A stretch of DNA of 15,293 bases from Firmicutes bacterium CAG:534 (lineage in GTDB: Bacteria > Bacillota > Clostridia > Lachnospirales > Lachnospiraceae), in assembly GCA_000436115.1 (NCBI GenBank), contig FR894511.1, positions 1-15,293 of the forward strand, written 5' to 3'. A program made the translations under genes and the position numbers. Below the pieces are notes generated by a model that was not told the origin of the DNA, did not search any database, and was given only the letters and a program-made list of their open reading frames with translations. Positions 1 through 7,667 of this stretch are shown piece by piece; position 1 is the stretch's first letter; the number at the start of each line of letters is the position of its first letter.

Positions 1-112
1 TGAATTCAGTAAAAAGGCGGTTACCTTCGCCAAAGGCAGTGGGGGCCAGCTGTGCCAAACGGCGGAACAGAAGGTTTTTATATCTTCTAATTTCGCAACC
101 GTCTCGTTTTCA
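1..112. other. Left-edge non-coding stretch, possible dispersed repeat
   Basis: I see no convincing gene. Two frames stay open on the plus strand and one on the minus strand, but none has a ribosome site or a recognisable domain, and a plus-strand terminator follows directly. The sequence resembles, from memory, a class of dispersed intergenic elements in gut Clostridia whose chance reading frames are often deposited as short hypothetical proteins. That resemblance is not verified here. Confidence 0.3.
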
Positions 113-137
113 TGCCCGCCTCCGTGCGGGCCTTTTT
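113..137 (+). terminator. Rho-independent terminator (plus strand)
   Basis: A perfect 6-bp GC stem (GCCCGC at 114-119, GCGGGC at 126-131) with a 6-nt loop is followed by CTTTTTC. It would stop a rightward transcript entering from before the window and so insulates the convergent leftward operon that ends at 204. Confidence 0.75.
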
Positions 138-203
138 CGTCCAGGAGAGCGCCGGAGGCGGTCTTTCCTATAGTAGCCTTTCTAATGGCGCCGCTGCCGG
201 AAA

Positions 204-2219
204 TCATGGTTCAATAATATTAAAATAAATCTCCGGTGCCGCCATACTGCCGCAAAGCTCATGAAACAACGTTTCATTGCCGTTTTCTAAGGTAACAAGC
301 TTGTCGATATTCTCCTGATCTCCGTTCGCAATGGCAAGAATACCGGTACGAACGGTCAAGAGCGTCAAATCTGCATCCGCTGTACCTTCATCCTTATAAT
401 ACAGTAACACGCCATGATGGATCTTCAACAGATAATTTTCGCCATCTGTAAGCTTCAGACGAACTGTGAAAGATTTGTCTGCAAGCTTTTTTGCATCTAG
501 CATGATGCCCATATAATCAAGCATTGTCTGTTCATCCATACCCTGCGCCGTTGTGCCAATGCCCACCCGGGAGGTCTGAGGATAGCTGCCGATACCATTG
601 CGCAGTTCATACGCCGCAACGAGATAGGCATTTCTCCACGCACCGGATTCTGCCTGATAGCCCAGCTGCTCCAGTGCATCCGCACAGAGATAACGGGCAT
701 CCGTATTGCTGGGATCTGCAAAGACAAGCGTATTTGTGATCTGTGCTACCCACTGATATTCACCCTTTTCATAGTCCGCGCGCGCCTGCTCAAGTACCGC
801 TTCAGTATCTCCAAGGTACTCAACCAGCTTCTTTGCGTATTCGCTTGGCTCCAGTTCATCCAAATGCACGGGATTGGCATCATACCAGCCCATATATTTC
901 TGATATACCGCTTTAACGTTATGTCTGAGCGTACCGTAATACTGTCTGGTGTACCAGATTTTGTCCAATGCCTCCGGCAGCTCGATCATGGAAGCAATTT
1001 CTATGGAGGTATACCCCTGATTAATGTACAAGAGTGTCTGATCGTGAATAAATTTATAAACAGCGGCAGTATTGGTCAGATACTCCTGCACCACATTGCG
1101 GCCCCAGTGCGGCCAGTTATGCGACTGAAATACAACCTCCGCATCCGGGAAAAGCGTCTGCGCCTGCTTAATATAACGGGCCCAGCCGTTGGCATCGCGC
1201 ACCTCTGCACCGCGCAGGGTATAGAGATTGTGCATTGTGCCGGTACAGTTTTCGGCCATCCACAAAGCCAGCATATCCGGGAAATATGTATTCATCTCAG
1301 CAGGCGATTCCGTTCCTGGCGTCAGTTGAAAAACAGCTTTTACCCCGTCAATCTCTGTCTCAAAAAGCATATCCGTAATTTCAAAGCTGGGTGCGATATA
1401 TCCCGTACCACCCTGCACGGCGGTCAGACCAATTCCAACAGATAAACGCCCCTGCTCATCATATGGCAGGAAGCTGCCATACTGGTAAAAGACCCGACGC
1501 TTCATTGCCGTTCCAACAAAAACATTTTCCTTCATGACGGAATCAGTAAATCCCTGCGGTACAATGACAGCAGTTTTTCCGGAGGCAATCTGTTCCTCCA
1601 ATGAAAGGGCTGGATCAGCAACATTCTCGCTGCTGATCAACCCCTCAATTCCACCATAATGATCTGCATGTGCATGGCTGATAATAATGGCAACGATACG
1701 GTCATCTCCCATTTGCGAGCGGAAGAACTTCAGAGCTTCTGCTGCTGTGTAACGGCTGCTTCCGCAGTCCATGATGATCCAACCGTTTTTACTTCGGACA
1801 AAGGTAATGTTAGAAATATCATAGCCGCGCACCTGGTAGATATCATCCGAGACCTGAAACAGTCCATAACGGGTATTGTACTGCGTATTGCGCCAGAGGC
1901 TTGGATTTACACTTGTGGGAGCATCGTTATTTTTCCGTACAAAATCGTACGCGTCCTGTGACCAGATTGTCATGCCGTTCTCCGCCTGAATAACAAGAGA
2001 GTCCGGCGCTGCAATAAAGCCGCGGCTTGCAAATTCAGATTCCTGCTCATCGCTGAAATCAAGCAGTTGATAAACTTCAGCGTTGGCCTGCGCCGTAATT
2101 TCCGTTGCATCTTTGCTTTCAGCGTTCAGGGACTCAAACACTTCAGACGATGTTTTACCGCAGGCAGTGGCAGAACACAACAGAAAAAGCATAAGGGTCG
2201 TCGCAATGATTTGTCTCAT
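204..2219 (-). CDS. Alkylsulfatase-family metallo-beta-lactamase lipoprotein
   Basis: 671 residues. Predicted to hydrolyse sulfate esters with a binuclear zinc centre at the outer face of the membrane. The N-terminus is a lipoprotein signal ending at Cys20 (SATAC). The MBL core has the signature HAHADH at residues 182-187, followed by PGTESPAEM (about 301-309), ENCTGTMHNLYTLRGAEVRD (about 323-342) and SHNWPHWG (about 366-373). This spacing and wording are those of the SdsA1/BDS1 linear alkylsulfatases, not of beta-lactamases. A helical alkylsulfatase dimerisation domain follows (about 390-545), then an SCP2-like C-terminal domain (about 560-671) that binds the alkyl chain in characterised relatives. 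The length matches that family. The start is set by GGAGG 9 nt upstream. It is the last gene of a leftward operon, behind a hairpin. The natural substrate (alkyl sulfate, sulfated lipid or steroid) cannot be read from sequence. Confidence 0.9.
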   Translation of the reverse strand: MRQIIATTLMLFLLCSATACGKTSSEVFESLNAESKDATEITAQANAEVYQLLDFSDEQESEFASRGFIAAPDSLVIQAENGMTIWSQDAYDFVRKNNDAPTSVNPSLWRNTQYNTRYGLFQVSDDIYQVRGYDISNITFVRSKNGWIIMDCGSSRYTAAEALKFFRSQMGDDRIVAIIISHAHADHYGGIEGLISSENVADPALSLEEQIASGKTAVIVPQGFTDSVMKENVFVGTAMKRRVFYQYGSFLPYDEQGRLSVGIGLTAVQGGTGYIAPSFEITDMLFETEIDGVKAVFQLTPGTESPAEMNTYFPDMLALWMAENCTGTMHNLYTLRGAEVRDANGWARYIKQAQTLFPDAEVVFQSHNWPHWGRNVVQEYLTNTAAVYKFIHDQTLLYINQGYTSIEIASMIELPEALDKIWYTRQYYGTLRHNVKAVYQKYMGWYDANPVHLDELEPSEYAKKLVEYLGDTEAVLEQARADYEKGEYQWVAQITNTLVFADPSNTDARYLCADALEQLGYQAESGAWRNAYLVAAYELRNGIGSYPQTSRVGIGTTAQGMDEQTMLDYMGIMLDAKKLADKSFTVRLKLTDGENYLLKIHHGVLLYYKDEGTADADLTLLTVRTGILAIANGDQENIDKLVTLENGNETLFHELCGSMAAPEIYFNIIEP

Positions 2220-2250
2220 AAGTGATTTCCTCCATATAAATTTTTAAAAT

Positions 2251-2277
2251 AGATCCGGCGTTTTCAACGCCGGATCT
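2251..2277 (-). terminator. Intercistronic hairpin (attenuator or partial terminator)
   Basis: A perfect 12-bp inverted repeat (AGATCCGGCGTT / AACGCCGGATCT) with a 3-nt loop fills the 65-bp gap between the propeller lipoprotein and the alkylsulfatase. Read leftward it is followed by ATTTTAAAAATTT, only a weak U-tract. It therefore probably reduces rather than abolishes read-through, or protects the 3' end of the upstream message. Confidence 0.65.
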
Positions 2278-2284
2278 AAAGGGA

Positions 2285-4432
2285 CTATTTCCCAAGTATG
2301 ATAGAAAGTTTAATTTCTTTTTCCGTTTCGCTCAGGTCAAAATCCCCGCCGTCGGCAACGGTAATGCGCACCTCATAAAGCGTGCCGTCGGTAAGTTCAC
2401 TCATGGTCTCACCTGCTTCATCCGTAATTGTCCACAACTCGTTTGCGACCTGTACCAGTTTGCCGTCTGCATCATAAGCATAAAGCTTCAGATCAGATAC
2501 CGTTCCAGAAAGGTTGTTCATACGGAAAGCAACTGTAGTGTTGGGGTGCACATTGCGGACCGCAACGGTATTCAGCCAGCTTGCTGTACTGCCTTCACCG
2601 CCGTCTGCCGTAAACTTCTCCTGCGTCAGCACATTGCGTGCTGCCAGATCCAGATCGATCTCACGATAGGGCATTTCTGGCAGGTATACAAAACGATCCT
2701 GCAAGCGCAGCAGCTCAAGATAGCCAGTCGGACAGTAGAGCGCATTGCCGCTGTTGCCAGCGTACATACCGATCGCCATATTGTTATAGCCGTACTTATT
2801 GGACACATCCATTGTAAATACCGTCTCACCGGTCTCAAAATCCAAAATAATGTACTGCCACATACCGGTATTCAGATCCTGAACATAACCGTAAATATAG
2901 CCTGTCGCAGTAGAGAGTTTCAGGATTGATGTGTCGCTCAGGTCGTTTCTGCACCAGATACTCTTCATCTCATAACCATCGGCAGTTTTCACAGTGTCCA
3001 CACGCTGGACACCCGGAGCGATCATAACATTGCCTTTTGTCAGCCAGTTCATATCATAGATGTTAGCATAGCTCTGAATAGAGGAATCGCTGTCAGGGTT
3101 CGCAAGACCTACGTTTCCTGCACCAAACCAGTTACACACAATCGTACTGACAGTCCCTTCGCCGTCATCATAGACAATGGCAGAGTTCTCAACAGCGACC
3201 TGATAACCCTCAGGCAGCTCGTCAAGAACCGGAGAGCTTGCCACGATCTCTCCTGTTTTCATATCAAGCGCCAGCAGATTTACCGGATCTTGATTGTCAG
3301 TAAACAGGACAAGATTTGGCGTCAGTGAAGGAGAACAGCCGCCGCCCCATGCAAGAACGCCGCCGGTCGTCTTGTCGCCTTCACCGCTGACCTTGGCGCC
3401 AACGCTTTCATATGGCGTACACCACACCACATTTACGCCGTTTTCTGCGCGCAGCAGATAGCAGTTCTGGTTAGTCAGAATAACAGCGCCATCCTTGGAA
3501 GCAGCAATGCCGTTTTCTGCACCCTCGCCGGGTGTCAGCTCATGAACAAAAACTGCTTCAGACAAATTTGCCTGTCCGCCGTTCAAAATTGTATCAATCG
3601 CCGGGCGTGCAATGTAGCCGATAACTCCCTGCTGTGCACGCTCTGGGTAAATACGGAAGCCGCCGGTGGCAAACCAAAGGTTTCCTTCATAGTCAAAGAC
3701 TACGGACAAAAGATTTTGCTCCAGCGTTTTGCCAAGCGCAGCCTCTGCCGCCGCCTTAATGTCAATGTCCAGTACCTTTTCAAATTCCGGCAGCACATTT
3801 CCATTTTCATCTGTCGTGCGCAGCATCAAAACATGATTATTGCTGGTTGGGCAGACAATGCGATTTTCTGAATCCAGGAAAGTATAAGAACTCTGAATAA
3901 CATAGCTGCCTCCATCATGCTGCTTTGGAGAGAAATAACCAAGAGTTTTGGTTTCTTCAGCATTCAGATCGCGAATGGCAATACCGCCAAGTAACGGAAC
4001 AACCGCATGACCGTAACTATCAAAATAAATAGCAGGCGAGGCATTCACATTGGTCGTTTCGTAAGAGACGTTAATTTCCGGATAAATACCAAGGGGGAGA
4101 ATTTCATCCGTTGAGTCGGTGTTATATCCGTCATGGTGAATGTTGGCATCACTTTTTGCCATATAGGGATTTTCCTCCACCTGCTTGGGTTGCAGTGCCT
4201 TTACAGACAGCGCACCGGACAAAATTGCAGCTTCCTCTACAGCCTCTTCTTCCACCGGTTCATCGCTTTCCTGTTTCTCAGTTTCCTGCTCAGGCGGAGC
4301 CGTTTCCTGTGTATCTGTTTCCTGTGGCTGCTCTGCAGGGGCCTGTTGACTGCTGCACGCAGCCATGGACAGGCACAGCACTGCTGCCAGCAATAAGCTC
4401 AATGCTGAACGAATCATGTTTTTCTTTTTCAT
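2285..4432 (-). CDS. Beta-propeller-like surface lipoprotein
   Basis: 715 residues from the ATG at 4432. A TTG one codon earlier is open, but AAGGAGG lies 7 nt before the ATG and the ATG shares its A with the TGA of the upstream gene, so I chose the ATG. The lipoprotein signal ends at Cys26 (SMAAC). An acidic Glu/Gln/Pro linker follows (about 28-70), which would hold the domain away from the membrane. Residues about 90-590 form repeated short strands with blade-like phrases (GNLWFATGG, GGGCSPSLTPNLVLFTDN, LALDMKTGEIVASS, YIILDFETGETVFTMD), suggesting a PQQ/SMP-30-type beta-propeller. A C-terminal beta-sandwich-like domain (about 600-715) ends the protein. I recognise no catalytic motif. An aryl-sulfotransferase-like propeller is conceivable given the sulfatase next door, but the sequence does not prove it. 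It could equally be a substrate-binding or scaffold protein. Confidence 0.85.
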   Translation of the reverse strand: MKKKNMIRSALSLLLAAVLCLSMAACSSQQAPAEQPQETDTQETAPPEQETEKQESDEPVEEEAVEEAAILSGALSVKALQPKQVEENPYMAKSDANIHHDGYNTDSTDEILPLGIYPEINVSYETTNVNASPAIYFDSYGHAVVPLLGGIAIRDLNAEETKTLGYFSPKQHDGGSYVIQSSYTFLDSENRIVCPTSNNHVLMLRTTDENGNVLPEFEKVLDIDIKAAAEAALGKTLEQNLLSVVFDYEGNLWFATGGFRIYPERAQQGVIGYIARPAIDTILNGGQANLSEAVFVHELTPGEGAENGIAASKDGAVILTNQNCYLLRAENGVNVVWCTPYESVGAKVSGEGDKTTGGVLAWGGGCSPSLTPNLVLFTDNQDPVNLLALDMKTGEIVASSPVLDELPEGYQVAVENSAIVYDDGEGTVSTIVCNWFGAGNVGLANPDSDSSIQSYANIYDMNWLTKGNVMIAPGVQRVDTVKTADGYEMKSIWCRNDLSDTSILKLSTATGYIYGYVQDLNTGMWQYIILDFETGETVFTMDVSNKYGYNNMAIGMYAGNSGNALYCPTGYLELLRLQDRFVYLPEMPYREIDLDLAARNVLTQEKFTADGGEGSTASWLNTVAVRNVHPNTTVAFRMNNLSGTVSDLKLYAYDADGKLVQVANELWTITDEAGETMSELTDGTLYEVRITVADGGDFDLSETEKEIKLSIILGK

Positions 4433-4851
4433 CAATAATCCTCCTTGTTATGTTCCTTGCCATCTGATTGGATCTGAACAACCGGTGCTTTTCTTTCTAA
4501 CCAGACACAAAGTCCTTGCCAGAAAGTTTCTTCTGTTACCGGCTCCAGCAAAAAGTAATCCACGCGCAGTCGGAAGGCATGAAGCGAAAAATCCAGATCA
4601 CTGCACCAGATGATCCTGCATGCAGGACAAAGCGTGCGCAGGTGTTCTACCGCATTCAGTCCGGCCACTCCTGGTAATGAGATCACCGCATTTCTGAACC
4701 CATCCTTTGCCACAATCTCAAAAAATTCCTCCTGATTCTGATATTGCTCAATCTGGGGAAATAATTTTTTTTCCTTGCAGAACCGGGATATCTGCTCTTC
4801 CAAGCGTGCTCCCTGTGTTTCCTGCTCTGTCAGCACGGCGATGCGATACAT
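4432..4851 (-). CDS. Degenerate receiver-domain protein (pseudo-receiver)
   Basis: 139 residues from the ATG at 4851, which has GGGAGGAAAGG just upstream. A longer reading to 4935 is rejected because it would include the promoter -10 box. The fold pattern matches a CheY-like receiver, and it aligns end to end with the receiver half of the LytTR regulator encoded divergently: the segment NAVISLPGVAGLNAVEHLR matches that protein's phosphoacceptor region and FLLEPV matches YLVKPF. Every phosphorylation residue is lost: the acidic pair becomes Glu-Gln (9-10), the phosphoacceptor Asp becomes Ser58 and the conserved Lys becomes Glu103. There is no output domain, only a polar tail. It is the first gene of the operon and overlaps the lipoprotein gene (TGATG). 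I infer a phosphorylation-independent partner of the neighbouring regulator or kinase. No function is demonstrated. Confidence 0.78.
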   Translation of the reverse strand: MYRIAVLTEQETQGARLEEQISRFCKEKKLFPQIEQYQNQEEFFEIVAKDGFRNAVISLPGVAGLNAVEHLRTLCPACRIIWCSDLDFSLHAFRLRVDYFLLEPVTEETFWQGLCVWLERKAPVVQIQSDGKEHNKEDY

Positions 4852-4893
4852 TCCTTTCCTCCCTTCCCAATCAGATGACACAAATCTTGGCTC

Positions 4894-4923
4894 AGTATAA
4901 CCAGTCATGCGCAGCTTTTTCAA
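4894..4923 (-). promoter_or_regulatory. Sigma-A-type promoter of the leftward operon
   Basis: Read leftward: -35 TTGAAA (4923-4918), 18-bp spacer, -10 TATACT (4899-4894), giving a start near 4887 and a leader of about 35 nt before the ATG at 4851. The operator repeats end 1 bp from the -35 box. Confidence 0.7.
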
Positions 4924-4924
4924 G

Positions 4925-4959
4925 ACAGTTGGCACGAAAACCCCGCAAATGGCACGAAA
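4925..4959. promoter_or_regulatory. Paired direct repeats, probable LytTR operator
   Basis: ACAGTTGGCACGAAA (4925-4939) and GCAAATGGCACGAAA (4945-4959) match at 12 of 15 positions and are offset by exactly 20 bp, about two helical turns. ACAGTTGGC fits 8 of 9 positions of the LytTR/AgrA half-site pattern. The first repeat is 1 bp from the -35 of the leftward promoter. This is the usual position for LytTR activators, so the adjacent regulator is the obvious candidate to bind here. Confidence 0.65.
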
Positions 4960-4994
4960 GTCGATTTCTCTATCTCACAGAGGCCGAACGTTTG

Positions 4995-5003
4995 TGATAT
5001 AAT
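4995..5003 (+). promoter_or_regulatory. Extended -10 promoter of the two-component operon
   Basis: TGATATAAT is a perfect -10 hexamer with an extended TGn element. The hexamer 17 bp upstream (TCACAG) is a poor -35, as is common for extended -10 promoters. The start would be near 5010, followed by AGGAAGGAG at 5021-5029 and the ATG at 5039. The operator repeats lie about 40 bp upstream, so autoregulation is possible. Confidence 0.65.
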
Positions 5004-5038
5004 CATTTTGTACTATTAATAGGAAGGAGCCTTTTAAC

Positions 5039-5761
5039 ATGCGAATTGCAATTGTGGATGATCTTGCTGAAGATCGCGCGCTGCTGCGAAGCAGGTTGAC
5101 CCGGCAGTTCAGCCGCAGAAAAATTGCGGCAGAATTTTCGGAATTTGCAAACGGTGAAGATTTTCTTGCAGCTGAAAAAGAGCAGTTGTTCACCGTTGCC
5201 TTTCTGGATGTTTACATGACGGGGATGAACGGTGTGGATGTGGCTCGGCAGCTCCGAAAAATAGATACGGACTGCCTGTTAATTTTTACTACTACTTCGA
5301 CCGACCATGCACTGGAAGGCTTTCAGGTGCGCGCCATGCAATATCTGGTAAAACCTTTTACAGAGGAAGACCTGGATCAGCTAATAGATGAGATCCTTGA
5401 AAGACTCCCATTCCCTGACAAATATATGGATGTGAGGGTAAGCGGCAGCGACATTCGTCTGTTTTACCAGAACATCATCTATGCCGAACATTTTGCACAC
5501 ATGATCAACGTTCATACTACGGCAGGAAAAACGCTTGCCACGCGGCAGCCATTCAAAACATTTACTGAGCCGCTGAAAGAAGACTCCCGCTTTTTCATCT
5601 GCAGTCGTGGCGTAATTGTCAATCTGGAGCATGCCACTGATTTCGAGGACGCTGCTTTCCATATGGATGATGGAAGCCGAATTTATGTTAATCAGGAGCT
5701 TTTGAAAAATGCCAGGCAAGCCTTTATGGAATTCTTGCTGCAAAGGGGGCATAAATCATGA
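5039..5761 (+). CDS. LytTR-family response regulator (AgrA/VirR-like)
   Basis: 240 residues. It is the DNA-binding output of a two-component pair. The receiver domain (1-122) has the acidic pair Asp7-Asp8, phosphoacceptor Asp57 in FLDVYM, Thr85/Thr86 and Lys105 in LVKPF, all intact. The LytTR DNA-binding domain (about 130-235) shows the characteristic FFICSRGVIVNLEH strand. The length is typical of AgrA-like regulators. The start has AGGAAGGAG 9 nt upstream. The gene overlaps the kinase gene by 4 bp (ATGA), so the two are translationally coupled. It is divergent from the lipoprotein operon, and the paired repeats at 4925-4959 are its most likely binding site. The receiver is related to the pseudo-receiver on the opposite strand, suggesting duplication within the locus. 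Confidence 0.93.
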   Translation: MRIAIVDDLAEDRALLRSRLTRQFSRRKIAAEFSEFANGEDFLAAEKEQLFTVAFLDVYMTGMNGVDVARQLRKIDTDCLLIFTTTSTDHALEGFQVRAMQYLVKPFTEEDLDQLIDEILERLPFPDKYMDVRVSGSDIRLFYQNIIYAEHFAHMINVHTTAGKTLATRQPFKTFTEPLKEDSRFFICSRGVIVNLEHATDFEDAAFHMDDGSRIYVNQELLKNARQAFMEFLLQRGHKS

Positions 5762-7077
5762 TAGACCTGCTGCGCCCAATTCTGGAACTATGCATTGTAA
5801 TCCCCGGTCTTCTACTTGCGTATTTTCCGGTAAAATCCTACTTAAAACGACCGTTGGCTAAAATTTCTATATGGCTGCTGCCATTGATACTGAGTCTTTG
5901 CATTTGCTTAGGGTTATTTTGCTGGTATTTTCATTCCTCTACATTACCTGCACTTGCGCTCATTGCACTGATTACGATCATTCTGTACCTGAAAACTCTC
6001 CGGATCTCTCTCTGGAAATCCGGAACAATCGCTCTTTCTGTCTGTGCGGTATTTGCTTGTATAAACAGCCTGTCAAGGGCACTTAATGCTGTCATCCTGC
6101 TGCACGCACAGAGCATACAGGCAGATCCATGGTTTGACCTGCGGACATGTTTTTTTTATAACGCAATTTGCTGGTTTGCGACAGCCATTACCTATTATCC
6201 GGCTACTCATGCAGTACGAACAATGGTTGAGGACGACAATTTTGCTCAGACGTGGTATGTATTCTGGATTTTGCCGCTTATGTTCATCACGCTTAATCTG
6301 TTTATGATCCCACGCTATCAAAATACGCTTTATACCGGCAGAGTTCTTCAAGGCTACATTGTCCTCAACATTACCCTGCTAATTCTTCTGTTTTGGTTCT
6401 ATGCAGTTTTCCTGATGATGGCAACCAGCCTAAACCGAAATGCCAGGCTACAGCAGGAAAATCAGTTGCTATCCATGCAGCAGCAGCGATATGAAAAACT
6501 TAAAACCGCCATTGAAGAAGCTCGCCTGGCGCGGCACGACATGCGGCATCATCTGAACCAGATTTCTGCATTATCAGAAGCCGGTGATATGGAAAAACTG
6601 AAAGCATATCTTGCGCAAACTGTTTCCCGAATTCCCGATTTGGATATGCGTTTCTGTGAGAACCATATGGCAGACAGTGTGCTCGGTTATTACTGCACAC
6701 TTGCAAAACGAGAAGATATTCCGTTTTGTGCACAGATTGATCTGCCGCAGACACTTCCTATGGATGAGATCGACATGTGTCTGGTGTTGTCCAACCTGCT
6801 GGAAAACGCACTGGAAGCAAGCCTTCGTACCGCCCCTGCCAAACGACAAATCCAGGTCACCACATATCTGCACGCAGAGCGCCTGCTTCTGATCGAGGTT
6901 AAAAACACATTTGATGGTGAAATCAAAGAAAAGAATGGGATGTTCCGCTCCTCCAAACGAAAAGGAAACGGCATTGGCATCCAATCTGTGCGGAATATTG
7001 CGGAAAAAAACGGCGGTGCGAGCACCTTCACCTATCAAAATAATCTTTTCTCTGCAAAGATTATGCTTCGCGGGTAA
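5758..7077 (+). CDS. GHKL sensor histidine kinase (AgrC-like)
   Basis: 439 residues. The N-terminal 225 residues form about six or seven hydrophobic helices (about 8-25, 36-58, 63-78, 89-103, 131-148, 167-184, 199-222) with little extracellular sequence, as in AgrC-type sensors. A coiled linker (225-258) leads to the phosphorylated-histidine box HDMRHHL (His260). The ATPase domain has an N box SNLLENALEAS (about 345-355) and a G box KGNGIGIQSVRNIAEKNGG (about 402-420), which defines the GHKL/HATPase_c_5 type. It should phosphorylate Asp57 of the regulator encoded just upstream. No agrB or agrD-like peptide gene lies nearby, so the signal is not obviously a cyclic peptide. It could be lipid, detergent or cell-envelope state. 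Confidence 0.93.
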   Translation: MIDLLRPILELCIVIPGLLLAYFPVKSYLKRPLAKISIWLLPLILSLCICLGLFCWYFHSSTLPALALIALITIILYLKTLRISLWKSGTIALSVCAVFACINSLSRALNAVILLHAQSIQADPWFDLRTCFFYNAICWFATAITYYPATHAVRTMVEDDNFAQTWYVFWILPLMFITLNLFMIPRYQNTLYTGRVLQGYIVLNITLLILLFWFYAVFLMMATSLNRNARLQQENQLLSMQQQRYEKLKTAIEEARLARHDMRHHLNQISALSEAGDMEKLKAYLAQTVSRIPDLDMRFCENHMADSVLGYYCTLAKREDIPFCAQIDLPQTLPMDEIDMCLVLSNLLENALEASLRTAPAKRQIQVTTYLHAERLLLIEVKNTFDGEIKEKNGMFRSSKRKGNGIGIQSVRNIAEKNGGASTFTYQNNLFSAKIMLRG

Positions 7078-7155
7078 ATCCTGCTTTTATCTTGCTAATC
7101 CATTACTCTCTATTGTATAGTTAAGATAATAAATTCCAGGGATCGGAGAAGGATT

Positions 7156-7667
7156 ATGAATTACGCATTTACAAATGGAAAAATACTAAACGGAAATAAA
7201 GATATGCAATTACAGGAAGGTCTCTGCATTGCGATAATGAGAAACTGGTAAATACCATTATGAGCTCCTCCCTTACCCGGGCAGTCGCCTACAAAATGTC
7301 ATCCTACTTTGCAAAAACGGAATTGTTAAGCGGAGTTACAACCATCCGAACTGTCGGCGGACTTGACAGCTTTGACACCCGTCTTCGGGATGAAATAGAA
7401 GCTGGCGCCAAAATCGGGCCTCGAATTCTTGCTTCCAATCAGGGGATCTCCGTTCCTGGCGGACATATGGCCGGATCTGTAGCTATTGCTGCAGCAACCA
7501 TTCCAGATGCACTTGACCATCTTGAAAAATCAAAGGAAGATAAGGTCGATCTGATAAAGCTTATGATCACCGGCGGTGTAATGGATGCAAAGGAAAAAGG
7601 TGTTCCCGGGGAACTGAAAATGTCACCTGAGATGGTACGCGCTGTCTGTGAGAAAGCACATGCCTAA
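7156..7667 (+). pseudogene. Imidazolonepropionase-like amidohydrolase, broken
   Basis: The head reads MNYAFTNGKILNG from the ATG at 7156 (GGAGAAGGA upstream) and stops at 7249-7251. From 7233, in another frame, the family sequence resumes with DNEKLVNTIMSS and runs through GVTTIRTVGGLDSFDTRLRD, ISVPGGHMAGSVAIAAA and DLIKLMITGGVMDAKEKG to a stop at 7667. Intact relatives are about 400 residues. Here roughly 45-60 codons are missing between the parts, including the metal-binding HxH, and everything after the CEKAHA segment is gone, including the later metal His residues. The lysine of the metal-bridging strand (DLIKLM) is still present. An internal deletion plus 3' truncation makes activity implausible. 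The 408-nt reading frame from 7260 would be called by gene finders but is only a fragment. Confidence 0.82.

Noticed and set aside
864..1445. 193-residue plus-strand reading frame inside the alkylsulfatase gene
   Set aside because: It is antisense to a clearly recognisable enzyme, with no ribosome site and no domain. It is a shadow frame.
4111..4467. Plus-strand frames of 118 and 87 residues opposite the lipoprotein linker
   Set aside because: They are produced by the Glu/Gln/Pro-rich linker read on the other strand and have no start signal.
4852..4935. N-terminal extension of the pseudo-receiver to 4935
   Set aside because: It would include the -10 box TATACT and part of the -35 region, and the ATG at 4851 has a far better ribosome site and starts the receiver fold.
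6574..7038. Minus-strand 154- and 113-residue frames inside the kinase gene
   Set aside because: They are antisense to the conserved ATPase domain, with no start signal or domain.
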